Assembly (NCBI GenBank): GCA_963922205.1 | Contig: CAWUHX010000093.1 | Span: 310,001 to 374,000, forward strand | Length of the DNA stretch: 64,000 bases | From: Romanomermis culicivorax | Lineage: Eukaryota > Nematoda > Enoplea > Mermithida > Mermithidae | Reading direction: 5' to 3' | The notes under the pieces: model-generated | Databases searched by the model: none | Seen by the model: the letters and a program-made list of their open reading frames with translations, nothing else | What the model was told of the DNA's origin: nothing | Shown: positions 11,369 through 22,050 of the stretch, one piece after another | Numbering within the stretch: the first letter of the stretch is position 1 | Layout: every line of letters begins with the position of its first letter | Made by a program: the position numbers and the translations under genes

Positions 11369-11744
11369 TCAGACTTTATTGGTTTCTAATTTGGAAACTA
11401 ATTTGAAAATATCTTCGCTCGACATTTGGCCAACCTCGAAAGATTTTTCTTTGCCAAATTCGTACCTTGAATTTTGCAGCAAATGAGTTTAAATTCCTCT
11501 CGATAGAAGAATACATCTTCATACACAGAAAAAAGTTGTGAATTCGTCATTGTACTCACCTCGCCCAAATTTTTGGCATAATACCACTGCATTCCCGAAT
11601 CAAAATTGGGAAATTAGGATTAACTTTCTTGATAGAAACGTAGTTGTTTTCAATAAATTTTCGGAGCGCTAGACTCGTGGCTGACGTTTGGCACATGTGA
11701 AACCGTAATTCTTTCAGTTTGGGTCCCAAACGAATGGCCGACAT
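11369..11744 (-). CDS. NDUFA2: NADH dehydrogenase (complex I) subunit B8
   Basis: Exons 11744-11560 and 11465-11369 with a 94-bp intron (GTGAGT donor); 93 residues, the usual size of this subunit. The N-terminal region has KLKELRFHMCQ, and FPILIRECSG and PKIWARYEFGKE follow, all characteristic of NDUFA2. The two conserved cysteines (18 and 52), which form a disulfide in characterised homologues, are present. It is an accessory subunit of respiratory complex I in the matrix arm. The start is the first ATG, 8 nt behind a strong acceptor. A paralogue with the same intron position follows on the same strand. Confidence 0.92.
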
Positions 11745-11752
11745 TATTTACA

Positions 11753-11770
11753 CTAAAATAGAAAGAAATG
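11753..11770 (-). promoter_or_regulatory. 3' splice site 8 nt before the NDUFA2 start
   Basis: On the - strand CATTTCTTTCTATTTTAG is followed by TGTAAATA and ATG. Either a 5'-UTR intron or a spliced-leader acceptor. Confidence 0.6.
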
Positions 11771-12365
11771 AAATAAGCGTAACAACGAAACTATTAACCG
11801 GTACTTCATTTCTTTCCCCAATCTTCAGTGACATAAAAATCCCGAGAAAAAAATAATTCAAAGTATATAATCGACTGTTGAGAATTTAAGTTGTCATTAA
11901 CAAAGCGTCTTTTCTGTACAAAAACATCATTCTTGGCGCCAGAAATTCCGAAATGGTACAAAAAAATTTGGGCGTTTGTGTCAAATATTGCAGTTTTTGA
12001 CCGGTTAAAGTTGATTTTTTTTATTTTTGAACATTTTAGGAGCTGAAAACGTAAATAAAAATAACGGAATAGCTAAATTTAATTTAACCTAAAAGCGAGC
12101 AATTTGATGTTGTTGTCACATATATTTTACCGCTGCAAACTTTGATTGGTAATGATAAATGAACAGTATAGGTTCTAAACTTCTGATTTTCACTTCTTAG
12201 TGGTAAGCTGGAATTTAGATTTTTGGTGTTTAATTGGAATCGAAAAATTGGCATTGCTGAACAATTTTTCGAAATGATCTGGAGTGATTTATCAGTGTAA
12301 ACAGACGTGAGTAAAAAATACGAGTATTAAGTAGAAAATATATATCTATATATAAAATATATATC
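11771..12365. other. Upstream flank of NDUFA2, nothing further recognised
   Basis: AT-rich; ends in a TATATA-rich tract (about 12338-12373) into which the next element inserted. The NDUFA2 promoter should lie here, but no defined element can be named. Confidence 0.3.
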
Positions 12366-12373
12366 TATATAAA

Positions 12374-13323
12374 CAGGCCCGTAACTAGGGGGGAATAGGG
12401 GGAATTCCCCCCCCCCTGAAATGAAATCCGAAAAAAATTTTTTAGCATATCTGATCGAGCGCATGTATGTGAACAAGCTCTTGGCACCTGTGAATTTTTT
12501 TTCTATTCCTTTATTGAATCATAAAAATGAAGGGTTAAAGGTACAAATATTATATTTTATAACAAAATTTGCATGTCTAACAGTGTAATGCATTTGTTGA
12601 ATATTGATATAGTTCCATTTCGCTGTTTCCTACATAATATTACGCTTTTTCTTGCTGTACGTATTATATAATTCGCGTTGGATGTATAGTAGGGGTTGAA
12701 GTTTATGAAAATTTTTTCGGGATTGTTTCAAGTTTTGAATCTAATACAATATGAAGCGTATCACTAGCTATTTTACATCTTCAAATTTAAACAACAAACG
12801 TCAATGTGTAGCATCAAATTCAGCTTCTTCACGTGAATCTAGTGCTGCGAATGATTCTCAAAAACCTTCAGAATCAACAGGTTAGTTAGAATAAAATTGT
12901 ATCATCGTTCTAATGAGTTAAAATTTATTTAAATATTAATCCAGTTGTAACACTAGTGTCAACTACTGCTTCTACAGAATCGTCGACGCCAGCAGACCTT
13001 TCAATAGCATCATCAGCAGGTTAGTTCGATTCAAAAAATAAATTTCGATGCACAATGAATCATAATATAAATTTTGAGCTTGAGTTTTCTCAATTATGTA
13101 TTTTAAATATAGTGTTTTAAGAAATTTTTCGAGCACTAACAGTGCTAAAAATTGATTTTTTCTGGGGCTTCGCCCCAGACCCCACCAGGGGGCGCTTGAG
13201 CGCGCCACCCTGGACCCCTCAGCCCACTGGTCGGTCGCTGTGCGACCTCCATTCGCCGAGTTTTGAGTAAGCCAAACCATTTTGGTGATTCCCCCCTGAA
13301 AAAAATTCCTAGTTACGGGCCTG
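12374..13323 (+). mobile_element. Non-autonomous hAT transposon, 950 bp, with transposase 5' exons
   Basis: Terminal inverted repeats CAGGCCCGTAACTAGG and CCTAGTTACGGGCCTG are flanked by the exact 8-bp duplication TATATAAA (12366-12373 and 13324-13331), diagnostic of hAT. Two exon remnants survive: 12751-12880 (starts MKRITSYFTSSN, Ser-rich) with a GT donor, and 12945-13019 after a CCAG acceptor, in the right phase. This is the usual disordered N-terminus of a TTF/ZMYM-type hAT transposase. The catalytic body is deleted. Near the right end is a GC-rich block (GGGGCTTCGCCCCAGACCCC). Confidence 0.85.
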
Positions 13324-13620
13324 TATATAAATATAAATAACACTGAACATAGAAATTTTCAACCTTCGCCTTCATCACAGGTAACCAATTCAAAGCATCT
13401 TATTTCTTTAAATCTCCAATGAAAATTAATTTATGACTATGAAATATATGAAAATTATTTCACTATGGAAATATATATATGTATGAAAAAATTTCTATGA
13501 AAAAAATAATGAAAATATGAGATAATGTGAAAAATAAGTCATAAAAAAATTTAGAAAATAGAATGTGTAATATATATAATAAAAGCGTACGAAATTGTTG
13601 TTCGACACATCGTTACGGAT
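13324..13620. other. AT-rich non-coding spacer
   Basis: Low-complexity A/T sequence with ATATATAT runs; no feature recognised. Confidence 0.4.
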
Positions 13621-13628
13621 TACAGAAT

Positions 13629-13803
13629 CAGTGGCGGATCCAGAAATTTTTTTCGGGGGAGGGGGGGCGGTGCTCAAAATTGAGTATTTTTCCAAAAAAA
13701 ATTCAAAAAAATTTCAGATTTGCTTATTAGTATACAGAAAAAAATCGTATTTCAAAAGTTTCGGGGAGCGGCTGCACCCCCCGCCCCCCTAAATCCCCAC
13801 TTG
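13629..13803. mobile_element. 175-bp hAT MITE
   Basis: The left end CAGTGGCGGATCCAG and right end CTAAATCCCCACTTG are an imperfect inverted pair. They are flanked by the exact 8-bp duplication TACAGAAT (13621-13628 and 13804-13811). G- and C-runs lie just inside each end. Confidence 0.85.
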
Positions 13804-13909
13804 TACAGAATAAACATAATACAAATATGTAACAGGTCGAAATTTAAGAGAATGTAAGTTGATTGGCTTTAATCGTTCGTGATGATTTGTTTTATTATTT
13901 CTTTTTGGT

Positions 13910-14220
13910 CGAAAGGGTTGGCAAGACTTTGCTTTTTTGGCTTTTGGTTTCAAAAAATTCCTGCTTTTTACGGAATCACCGGAAGCTGCTTTTTCACATC
14001 AGACGATTTTCTAAACACATGTTGCTATCTAAGCCAAATTATTTGAATTGACTTCACTACAAACTAGTAAAAACTTTATTTTATAGTATAGTTTCGATAT
14101 TCATAATCAGAATTACAGAAACGTTAATAGCGTATAAATTCACGAGAAACCTATCGTTAATATGCTTCCAACTGTTGTAGAACATTAAACATATGTGTCG
14201 TTCATCATCTCATATGACTT
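13910..14220 (+). repeat. Diverged fragment of the 40021-41383 hAT element
   Basis: GTTGGCAAGACTTTG at 13916 onward, the T/G-rich run, and the block ending TTGAATTGACTTCACTAC match 40025-40215 of the complete element. No right end was recognised. Confidence 0.55.
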
Positions 14221-14419
14221 ATACCTGACTGGAATTTTCTCTATTTTTTCATTTTACCAGATTACTCACTCCTTAAACATTAGAATGTTTAGGTATGCTC
14301 CTAAATGCAGAAAAAACATTCGTGATCACATTATAAACGTTTTAAAAAATGTGAAATCTTGTTGGAAAATCGGGGAAAAAAATTGGATATGGTTCTCGGA
14401 AAAAATCTCCGAGGAAAAA

Positions 14420-15713
14420 CAGTGTGCAAAAACATGTTTTTTGGCACAGTGCAGACGTTTTAAGCTTCGTGCAGAATTTTTTTTGATGATTTCTGCACTG
14501 TTGCAGAATTTTTCTGAGTCATGTGTTTGATCACATATATTCTTCTATAATGTGTCAGTCATTGATTCTGAACTTTTAAAATCAATTATTTTCCTTATTT
14601 CACGACTTTAACATTTCCAGTCAAAAAACTATAAATTCGTCCAAATGTAACATTGAATTACACATTTAATTTGCTTTTTTCCAACATTCACTATTATTGT
14701 GTTGTAACAGGCACTGTTCTTCTCCCAAATCGTACTTTTTGGGAGAAAAAATTCGGAAAAGGGAAAAACTTAGGGCTCTTTCCCGATTTGGGGAAGAAAA
14801 TTTTGGGGATCGAATATTTTCAGGCGCTCGGTGCCGGTTATAACTTTATTGATCATTACTATGTATTACCCAGCTGAGGCGCGGCTTTTAGCGTGTCTAT
14901 CTTCACTTATCAGTTAATTTCTAATAGTTTTCATCACCTTAAACATATTATATCATGTTTTAATTGGTAATCTTCAATATTTTATCTTGATATTTAATGA
15001 AGATTCACATTTTTTGAGAAAGATCAATACGTCAAGTCTCTAAGCTTTTTTCAGCGATTATTCCTTTCTCAACATAAAATCAATTCAAAAGCTTCATGGA
15101 CGTAGTTTTCGGAAATTTAGACTCTTCTTACTAGTATCTTTTCGGCCATGTTCATGCGAGCTTACGAATAAATTACTGGTTTTAAAATTTTTTAAATAAT
15201 AAAATTCTAGAAATTACGACTTTTGAACACAAAATTCGAATCTAATTCTTAAAATAAATGTTTGGAAAATTGATCAAAAAATTTTTCTGGCGCTTCGCAC
15301 CAGTAAGATTAATATTTTTTGGGGCTCTCACTAGGACTTAACCGTTGACTTCTCATGTAATTCAAAGTCATTATGCTCTTGGATAGTTTGCTGGATTGTT
15401 CCACAATGCTCGTAGATTAGACTGCGGTCAAATTCGAAAATTTCAATTTTTCCTAAATTTTAATGAATTAATGGCTCTAAAAACACCAGAAAGTTTGAAA
15501 AAGCTCAAAAACGCATAAAGTGTCTATGAGCATTTTTAAGCGAAAAAAAGACTTGGGGAAGTTGGGGAAAAAATTTTGACCCTTTTCCCATTTGGGGAAA
15601 AGGCCCGGGGAAAAAATAGTGCCAACAAGAGCAAACCGCATAGCAGAAACTCTTTTTCGATTTTCTGCACTGTGCAGGAAGTCGGGTGCAGAAGAAAACA
15701 CTGGTGCAGCTTT
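14420..15713 (+). mobile_element. Composite MITE: TGCAC-word outer element containing 14712-15621
   Basis: Left part (about 14420-14512) repeats CTGCAC/GTGCAG words and is near-identical in layout to 2482-2751. The right side at about 15670-15713 has CTGCACTGTGCAGGAAG and GGTGCAGAAGAAAACACTGG, giving the outer element both ends. The inner MITE lies at 14712-15621, the same site as in the 2.5-kb copy. No coding capacity. Confidence 0.6.
14712..15621 (+). mobile_element. hAT-like MITE, CCCAAAT-word copy
   Basis: Begins CACTGTTCTTCTCCCAAAT and ends GGGGAAAAAATAGTG. The words TTCTCCC, GGGAGAA, TTTCCC and TTTGGGGAA occur several times in both termini, at positions where the 18793-19824 copy has TTCCACA/TGTGGAA. 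The interior (GGCGC palindromes, the GTCAAGTCTCTAAGC and AATTCTAGAAATTACGAC blocks) is shared with the family. The flanking 8-mers GTAACAGG and CCAACAAG match only partly. Confidence 0.65.
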
Positions 15714-15903
15714 ATTATCAGAATGTAATGATAGACGTATACCGCTCGTTTAATTTGAATATATGATTTTATTCATAGTTTAGTACCAATTCAAAAATGA
15801 ATTTTGATCATGAGTAGTCGAAATTCTTTGTTTCAATTTTCAGATATTTTTCGAGCCACGCGCTGAAAATTGATAAATTATTGGCTTCAGCAGACATATA
15901 ATA

Positions 15904-16646
15904 CAGGGTGAGCCAAAAAAGGCGCCCGGTACTGACTTTCATAGCTTTCAAATGTGTGAAGCTTTTTTAATGCGGTTTCCTGCCGTCGATAAGTAAAACA
16001 TCTGACAAAAACTGAAAAATTTCAGCCAGATTTCTCCAATATTGACTGACTAGGATTAAAAATACTAAACGTCGGTTTTTTGGCAAATAAATTTTGAAAA
16101 ATTGACAAAATCAACATGTTTTACAACAGAAAAGTACAATAGGTTCAATCATGAGAACCATTAACAGCTGTAAACTACAAGAGAGTCATTTTAGTGTGTC
16201 CTACTTTGTGCTTCGCCAATAATTTTAATCGTTTTTCGATCTGGTCATTGACATTGTTTTGATTTTGCTTTTTTTCCAATTTCGAAACAAAAGCTCTTGA
16301 TTTTGGCGAAATTTTGCCCCATACTGAAACAAGAAGTTAGTGATTTCAGATTACGTGTAAACAAATCTGGGAGACTTTTAAAGTTTTATTGGGTTTAAAA
16401 AGCTTCACAAAACTTTTCTCACAATAGGACAACTTTCACTTTGATTTCACAATTTTTACTTTTTGGAAAATGACCACTTTTACTAAACTTCCGTTTTCAC
16501 AGTAACCATAGATTCTAGGAGCATAAAATTTGGTCTTTATAGCAAAGATAAGCAGGGCATTCTAATGCAGCAATCCGCATTAAAAGAGCTTCATCCGTTC
16601 AAAAGTTATGGAAGTCAGCATCGGACGCCTTTTTTGGCTCACCCTG
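15904..16646. mobile_element. Mariner-like MITE with long inverted repeats (copy 1)
   Basis: 743 bp between TA dinucleotides (15902-15903 and 16647-16648). The ends read CAGGGTGAGCCAAAAAAGGC and its inverse, with similarity continuing for about 55 bp. The TA duplication and CAGGGTG termini fit the Tc1/mariner group. There is no transposase frame. A second copy lies at 54879-55635. Confidence 0.75.
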
Positions 16647-16809
16647 TATAAGTAGAGTTGTCCCGGGGGAAACATTTTAGTCAAGGCCAGGGCAGCTGCC
16701 CCGGTGCCAGGGCCGGAGCAGGCATATGATGCATGCAATATGATAGTACATACTTATGTGCATAAACAGCATATATGAATAAATTTTTTCTCTTGGTGCA
16801 CAACATGCT

Positions 16810-19800
16810 TCTGTTCAGATGCTATATTTAGATTTTGACTACATTATCAAAAGAAACAGCAAAAAATATTATTCCAAATTTTTCATTGTGCTATACTATT
16901 AGTTTAAATAAAATAATGGACTCCTTGATATGGAATTATTTCATGATCAGTGGAGATGATGAATCGAAGGTTCATTGCAATACATGTCAGAAACTTACAA
17001 GCAGAGGAGGAAAAGATCATCATGGGTAAGGTCACAAAGAAATGCGACATCACTTGGCCACTCATACATTACAATAAATAGAGTTCCAAAAATTGCAGAA
17101 AGTTCGAGATAAAGAAAAGTTAGATGAGAAGAAAAGTCAGAAAAATATTGTTTATGCTCAAAATCAAAAAACTTTGGAAGATTCATTCATCAGAATTTGG
17201 GATATTAATGATAGTCAAGCTCAAAGAAAAATCAAGATTATTGCTGAATTTATTTTCATTGGCCAACAGGCCATCAATTTTGTTGATAATGAAGGATTTT
17301 TGCGATTATTGAAAGAATTCGAGCTGAAATTCAAATGTCTGAGTCAACACTATTTTTCAGATAAAGTTTTGCCTTCCATGTACGAATCTGTGAAGAAAAA
17401 AATTGAAAGTGAAATCGATAAAGAAATGGACTTGGTAATCATGTGCAAAATATGGTCATGGGCAGACATACAAAGCTATATAAGCCTCACTTGCCATATT
17501 TTGGAAGAAAATTTTGTGAGAAAATAATTTATATTATATTGCTCTGCATTTCGAGGCGTATTCCTCTTAGAGTAACTGAAAAAGTTAAAAGCATTCTTCA
17601 AGAACATGGTGCTGACAACAAAGTTCTCCTGATCTTGCGTGATGATGGCAGGAATATGGTAGCCACTTGTCATGATGACATTTCTAGTGTTTCCTGTCTA
17701 GCTCATGTTCTTCAAAATGTGGTTCATAAAGGGTGAAAATGTTGTTACAAAGTTATTGGCAGCCTAAAGAAGACTATTTTGGCCATTTTCGTCATTCTCC
17801 AAAATGCACTGAAAAGCTTAATCATTTCCAAAAATCGTTGGATTTTCCAGAACATAAGTTGGTCCAGTCAGAGTCTAACCAGTGGAACACTGATTATTAT
17901 ATGCTGGATCGTTTACTAGAGCAGCGAATGTTGAAAATTTTCTTTTGTAACATTGAAACGAGTGAACCAGGTTAGATTTTTTTCTTTTCCTGACATTTTT
18001 ATCTTTTAGGTGAATTAGCATTCAGTTTACGAGATGACCAGACATTGGCCTCACATGTCGTTTCATTGTTGAAACACTTTGAAGGAGTAACAAGAAAACT
18101 AAGAGACCAAAAGGCATGTATTTCCGAAATTATACTCTCATCAAAATTTTGAAGTGGGTGATAAACATATCCCTGGAGGAAGAATATTTAGTTACGGCTA
18201 AATGAAAATTGCTAGAAAGCAAAATATATCACCTCAATTTAAACTTATCCACATCTTATGAATCAGAATTTATTGGTCTAAATGAGGGAACCAACGATTT
18301 TTTTAAAGATTCAAATTGCCTGCTAGCAACAGCAATTGACCCACGTTTCAAATTTAAATTTTTCGATGAGATTATCTGTTGCATTTGAAAGAGGTAAGCA
18401 AAGTTTGCTGAAGACTAGTTTCCTTTTTTCCAGAGTCAAAAACAAACTTCACTTTAAAATACTGGATTTGAAGGTGCAGCATCTGGATGATCCAAACTAT
18501 GAGCCCTTGATACCAGAGAAGAGGAGGAAAAATAATGAAGAGCCCTGCACTTCCTTGAGTTTTGACACTATCCTAAATGTGAGTTAACTATTGAAAGGCC
18601 AAGAAAATGTTAAACAGTATTTCTTCCAGGAAATTGTTGGTTCAAATGTGGACCAAGGAGAGTCGAGCATTGAATCGCAAATCAATGCTTACTTGTGTGA
18701 GGATAATAGATTAAATCATAAAGTGCATGAAAATTTGCATAACTGATTTTCCATGCGACCTCCAGCCAAAAAATTGAGCATTGATGGGGATACACTGTTT
18801 TTTTCCACATTTGCACTATAATGTGGAAAAAAAATCTGGAATGTGGAAAAAATTTTTGAGGTCTTTCCACAAATGTGGAAGAAAAATTTGGGGTTTTCAT
18901 ATTGAAAAGATGCATTTTGGTGCATTTTAGGAGGTCCAAATCTCAAAATTTTTCGGCGCTTCGCGCCGGTTATAACTTTAATAATCATCATTATTCATTA
19001 AGTAGCTCAGGCGCGGCTTTTATCATGTCTACCTTCATTTATCACTTAATCAATAATAGTTTTCATCATCTTAAACGTAGTATCTCATGTTTTAATTGGT
19101 TATCTTCAACATTTTATCATAATATTTAATGAAGATTCGCATTTTTTCCTTTTGAGAAAGATGAATACACGTCAAGTCTCTATGATTTATGATGCGATTA
19201 TTTCTTTGCTAACGTAAAATCAATTCAAAAGCTTCATGGAAATATCTTTCGGAAATTTATACTCTTCTTACTCATATATTTTCGACCAAGTTCATGAGAG
19301 TTTACAGATAAATTACAGATTTTAAAATTTTTCAAGTAAAATTCTAGAAATTACGACTCTTGAACACTAAATTGGAATCTAATTCTTGAAATAAATGTTC
19401 GGAAAAATGATTTTCCAGCATCCCAGAATGTCAATATACCCAAAAAATTTTCCGGCGCTTTGCGCCGGAAAGTACCATCTTTTTTGGGCTTTAACTTGTC
19501 ATCATAGAGGACTTGACCATTGATTTCTTGTGTAATTCAAGTCAATTATGCTCTTGGATAGTTTGCTAGAAAATTTGTTCAACAACGCTTGTAGATTAGG
19601 CTTTTAAGTCGAACATTTCAATTTTTTCTCCAATTTTAATGAATTAACTTCTCTAAAAACACCGGAAGGCCTGAAAAAGCTCAAAAACAGTGCGATAAAT
19701 CGTCTGTGAGCATTTTTAAGCCAAAAAACGGATTTTAAGACGAAAAAAATTTTTTTCCACATGTGGAAAAAAATTTGATCCCTTTCCACATTTTTGGAAA

Positions 19801-20011
19801 AAAGTTCGTGGAAAAAAAACAGTGTGGGGATATCTTGGATTTTTGGCAGTGTAAAAAGAATGTTTATCCATATTTGTCGGCATTGGCCAGAAACTATTTA
19901 GCTGCCCTGCCAACTAGCGTACCTAGTGAACGACTATTCAGTTTGAGTGGACTTATATGCTCGGATAACGGAACACAGTTATCGCCTGACAGGCTCGAAA
20001 TGCTGGTTTAG
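16810..20011 (+). pseudogene. ZBED-type hAT transposase, decayed and interrupted
   Basis: Frame-broken pieces in order. A BED zinc finger (16899-17070: WNYF, CNTCQKL, then HHLATHTL after a frameshift). A hAT central region (17093-17527; then VLLILRDDGRNMVATC and SCLAHVLQNVVHKG to 17736 in another frame). A block equivalent to HKLVQSESNQWNTDYYMLDRLLEQR (17833-17930). LATAIDPRFKFKF (18325-18365). The hAT C-terminal dimerisation motif YPYLSALARNYL...TSVPSERLFS (19868-19940). Several frameshifts and stops are present. The MITE at 18793-19824 is inserted between SIDGD and ILDFW codons. The element's own ends and target duplication were not identified. It could once have been a host ZBED-like gene, but the decay argues for a dead transposon. 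Confidence 0.8.
18793..19824 (+). mobile_element. hAT-like MITE, complete CCACA-word copy (1032 bp)
   Basis: Inverted ends CACTGTTTTTTTCCAC and GTGGAAAAAAAACAGTG, flanked by the exact 8-bp duplication TGGGGATA (18785-18792 and 19825-19832). Both termini carry repeated TTCCACA/TGTGGAA words. The interior has GGCGC-centred palindromes near 18953-18969 and 19452-19468. It sits inside the hAT pseudogene, whose frame resumes in register when the insertion and one duplicate are ignored. No coding capacity, so it must have been moved by a transposase encoded elsewhere. Confidence 0.9.
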
Positions 20012-20060
20012 TTGTCAAAAAATTTACATATATTGAATTATCAATATTAGAGGTTTTGGG

Positions 20061-20391
20061 CAGGTCCGTATTTAGATGGGGAAGGGGGGAATTACCCCCT
20101 AAATTTTTTTACACTTTTTTCGTTTTTTTTTCAAAATCCACACCATATACAATTAAATTGATATCATAAATGTTTGATAAAACTTGAATTATAAATTTTA
20201 AAATATAATTTTCAGCAATATCATTGTAATTATACATCACAATCCCCAAATTAAATTATTATTACAAATTAAATTACTATATTACATACAAAATAAGTCA
20301 TCTTTACCACAAAAATGATTTTCCTTTTATTCAGTAAATTGTAAAGAAATTTTGGAAAACCCCTTTTTTCGAAATCCTGAATACGGGTATG
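20061..20391. repeat. Probable hAT MITE (331 bp)
   Basis: Left CAGGTCCGTATTTAG and inverted right CATACCCGTATTCAG match imperfectly. The flanking 8-mers GTTTTGGG and GTATAGGG match at 6 of 8 positions. Related in its ends to the 12374 element (CAGGCCCGTAACTAG). Confidence 0.5.
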
Positions 20392-21182
20392 GTATAGGGT
20401 TGGCCAAGTTGGAGGGTCCTCCCCCCAATCTTTCCTAATCACAGGTATGTGCCAACCTTTATATTTTCTCTCTGAAATTCAGGAAATCAGGTTTTAAAAG
20501 CCTAAAACTAGTACGAATCAAATATACAAGAAAACTAGGTTTTGATGGTTTTTTTCCGATATAAATTTAAATATCGATTTTAGAGTGAGGAACCAAAAAT
20601 GTTTCTCCAAGTTGCATATTGCAACCTGGTTCGCGCAAAAAAACCCTGTCAAGCACGGGCAACAATGTTGCCAGATCAAATTTTTGGGGAATGCTAGATT
20701 TTTAAAAAAATTGTGCCAGAAAAATGCCAGATTGATTTCAAATAATGCCAGATTTTCAGTGCTAAACATAATGAGACAAAAATTATCTCTAAACATCAAA
20801 ATCACAAAACTGATACCACAATAGAAACTCCAAAACTCAGAACATTATGCCAGAATTATGCCTAAAATCAGAAAATTATGCCAGATCATTACAAACAGTG
20901 CCCAGTTCTGGCATCGAAAATGCCAGTCTGGCAAAACTGGCCGGCAGTGTTTTTTTGCTGAAAACTTTTTGCCCCATTTGAGGAAAAACCCCAAAAATTT
21001 TTTCCTCATAAGTAAAAATTAACTTTTTTAGTTTCCTTGCTTGAAAATGGCTCAAAATCATTTCTGATGTGTTTTTTGAACATTTCTCTTTAACTTGTAT
21101 CTTATTCCACCAAAAGACTGACACTTTTTTTGCAAAAAATCTCGAGCTACGACCTGCTTGTAAATGAATATTCAAGTGAGTT

Positions 21183-22050
21183 GGGATCATGTCAATTTGG
21201 CGTATGCCAATTTAGCGTGTAAGTCAATTTGGCGTATATGACACTTTGGCGTAGATCTGTCCGCCTAGGACACTGTTGAAACAGCGGCCGGCCAAAAGTA
21301 ATATAATTTTATGACCTTGTTTATGAGAATATTATAAAAAGATGACGGTAGAGAAAGAAAAAATAATCAGACACCCAAAGGTCTGGTCATTGCATAGTTC
21401 TATGGTCTGTTGTCGATTGCTGGTTTAAAATGTCGCGCTTCTTGCTTACTGAGAAAGGACGGAAAAAATTAATTTTTGACGGTTATGGTTATATTCAAGA
21501 TTACAGCATTTATGAGAAAACTTATTGGCGATGCGAATTTAAAAATACCTGCAAAGGCTTGATTTGATTTTTTTTGTAAAAAAATGATTTTTTACGTGGC
21601 ATTGCTTATAATTTGGCTTGAATTTATTAATGTATTTTCATTTTGTTGAACACTTCTTCGTTAAACTTTTTCACTAATAAAGTTTTCTGTCATTGGATGC
21701 GGGGGAGATAACACAAGGTTTAAAAAAAATTCGTTTTAAGAGACATGAAAATTCGAATTTAATTTGCATAAATATCAAAAAATTTGAAGCTGTTGTTTCT
21801 TCTACCACCTACAAAATAAATTTATAACATTTCATAAATTCGACTACTAATTTTTTTAAAATCTAATGTTTGATTTGAAATCGAATTTTCACATTTCAAT
21901 TTTTCACTTAGCCAAACGCGAAACGACTACGTACATACACTAAATTGACACATTACGCCAAATTGACTTACACGCCAAATTGACATACGCCAAATTGTCT
22001 TCGCCGAATTGTCATACGCTAAATTGGCACACGCCAAATTGACGTAGACC
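21183..22050 (+). mobile_element. Mutator-like element with tandem-repeat termini and FLYWCH remnant
   Basis: 868 bp flanked by the exact 10-bp duplication CAAGTGAGTT (21173-21182 and 22051-22060), a length typical of Mutator-like elements. Each terminus is a short tandem array of GTCAATTTGGCGTA-like units (3-4 on the left, 7-8 inverted on the right, with TTAGCG and TCGGCG variants). A FLYWCH-domain start lies inside. No transposase core remains. Confidence 0.8.
21430..21567 (+). pseudogene. FLYWCH zinc-finger fragment of a MULE transposase
   Basis: 45 codons from ATG to TGA: MSRFLLTEKGRKKLIFDGY, then GYIQDY and YWRCEFKNTCKG. The order F..T.KG...L...GY.Y......YWRC....C is the FLYWCH pattern common at the N-terminus of animal Mutator-like transposases. 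The frame stops just before the expected histidines, and no downstream catalytic part follows. Confidence 0.7.

Noticed and set aside
17022..17092. Intron in the hAT transposase (GGGTAAGG donor, TTGCAG acceptor)
   Set aside because: The intervening sequence still encodes the rest of the BED finger (HHLATHTL) in another frame, so a frameshift is the better explanation.
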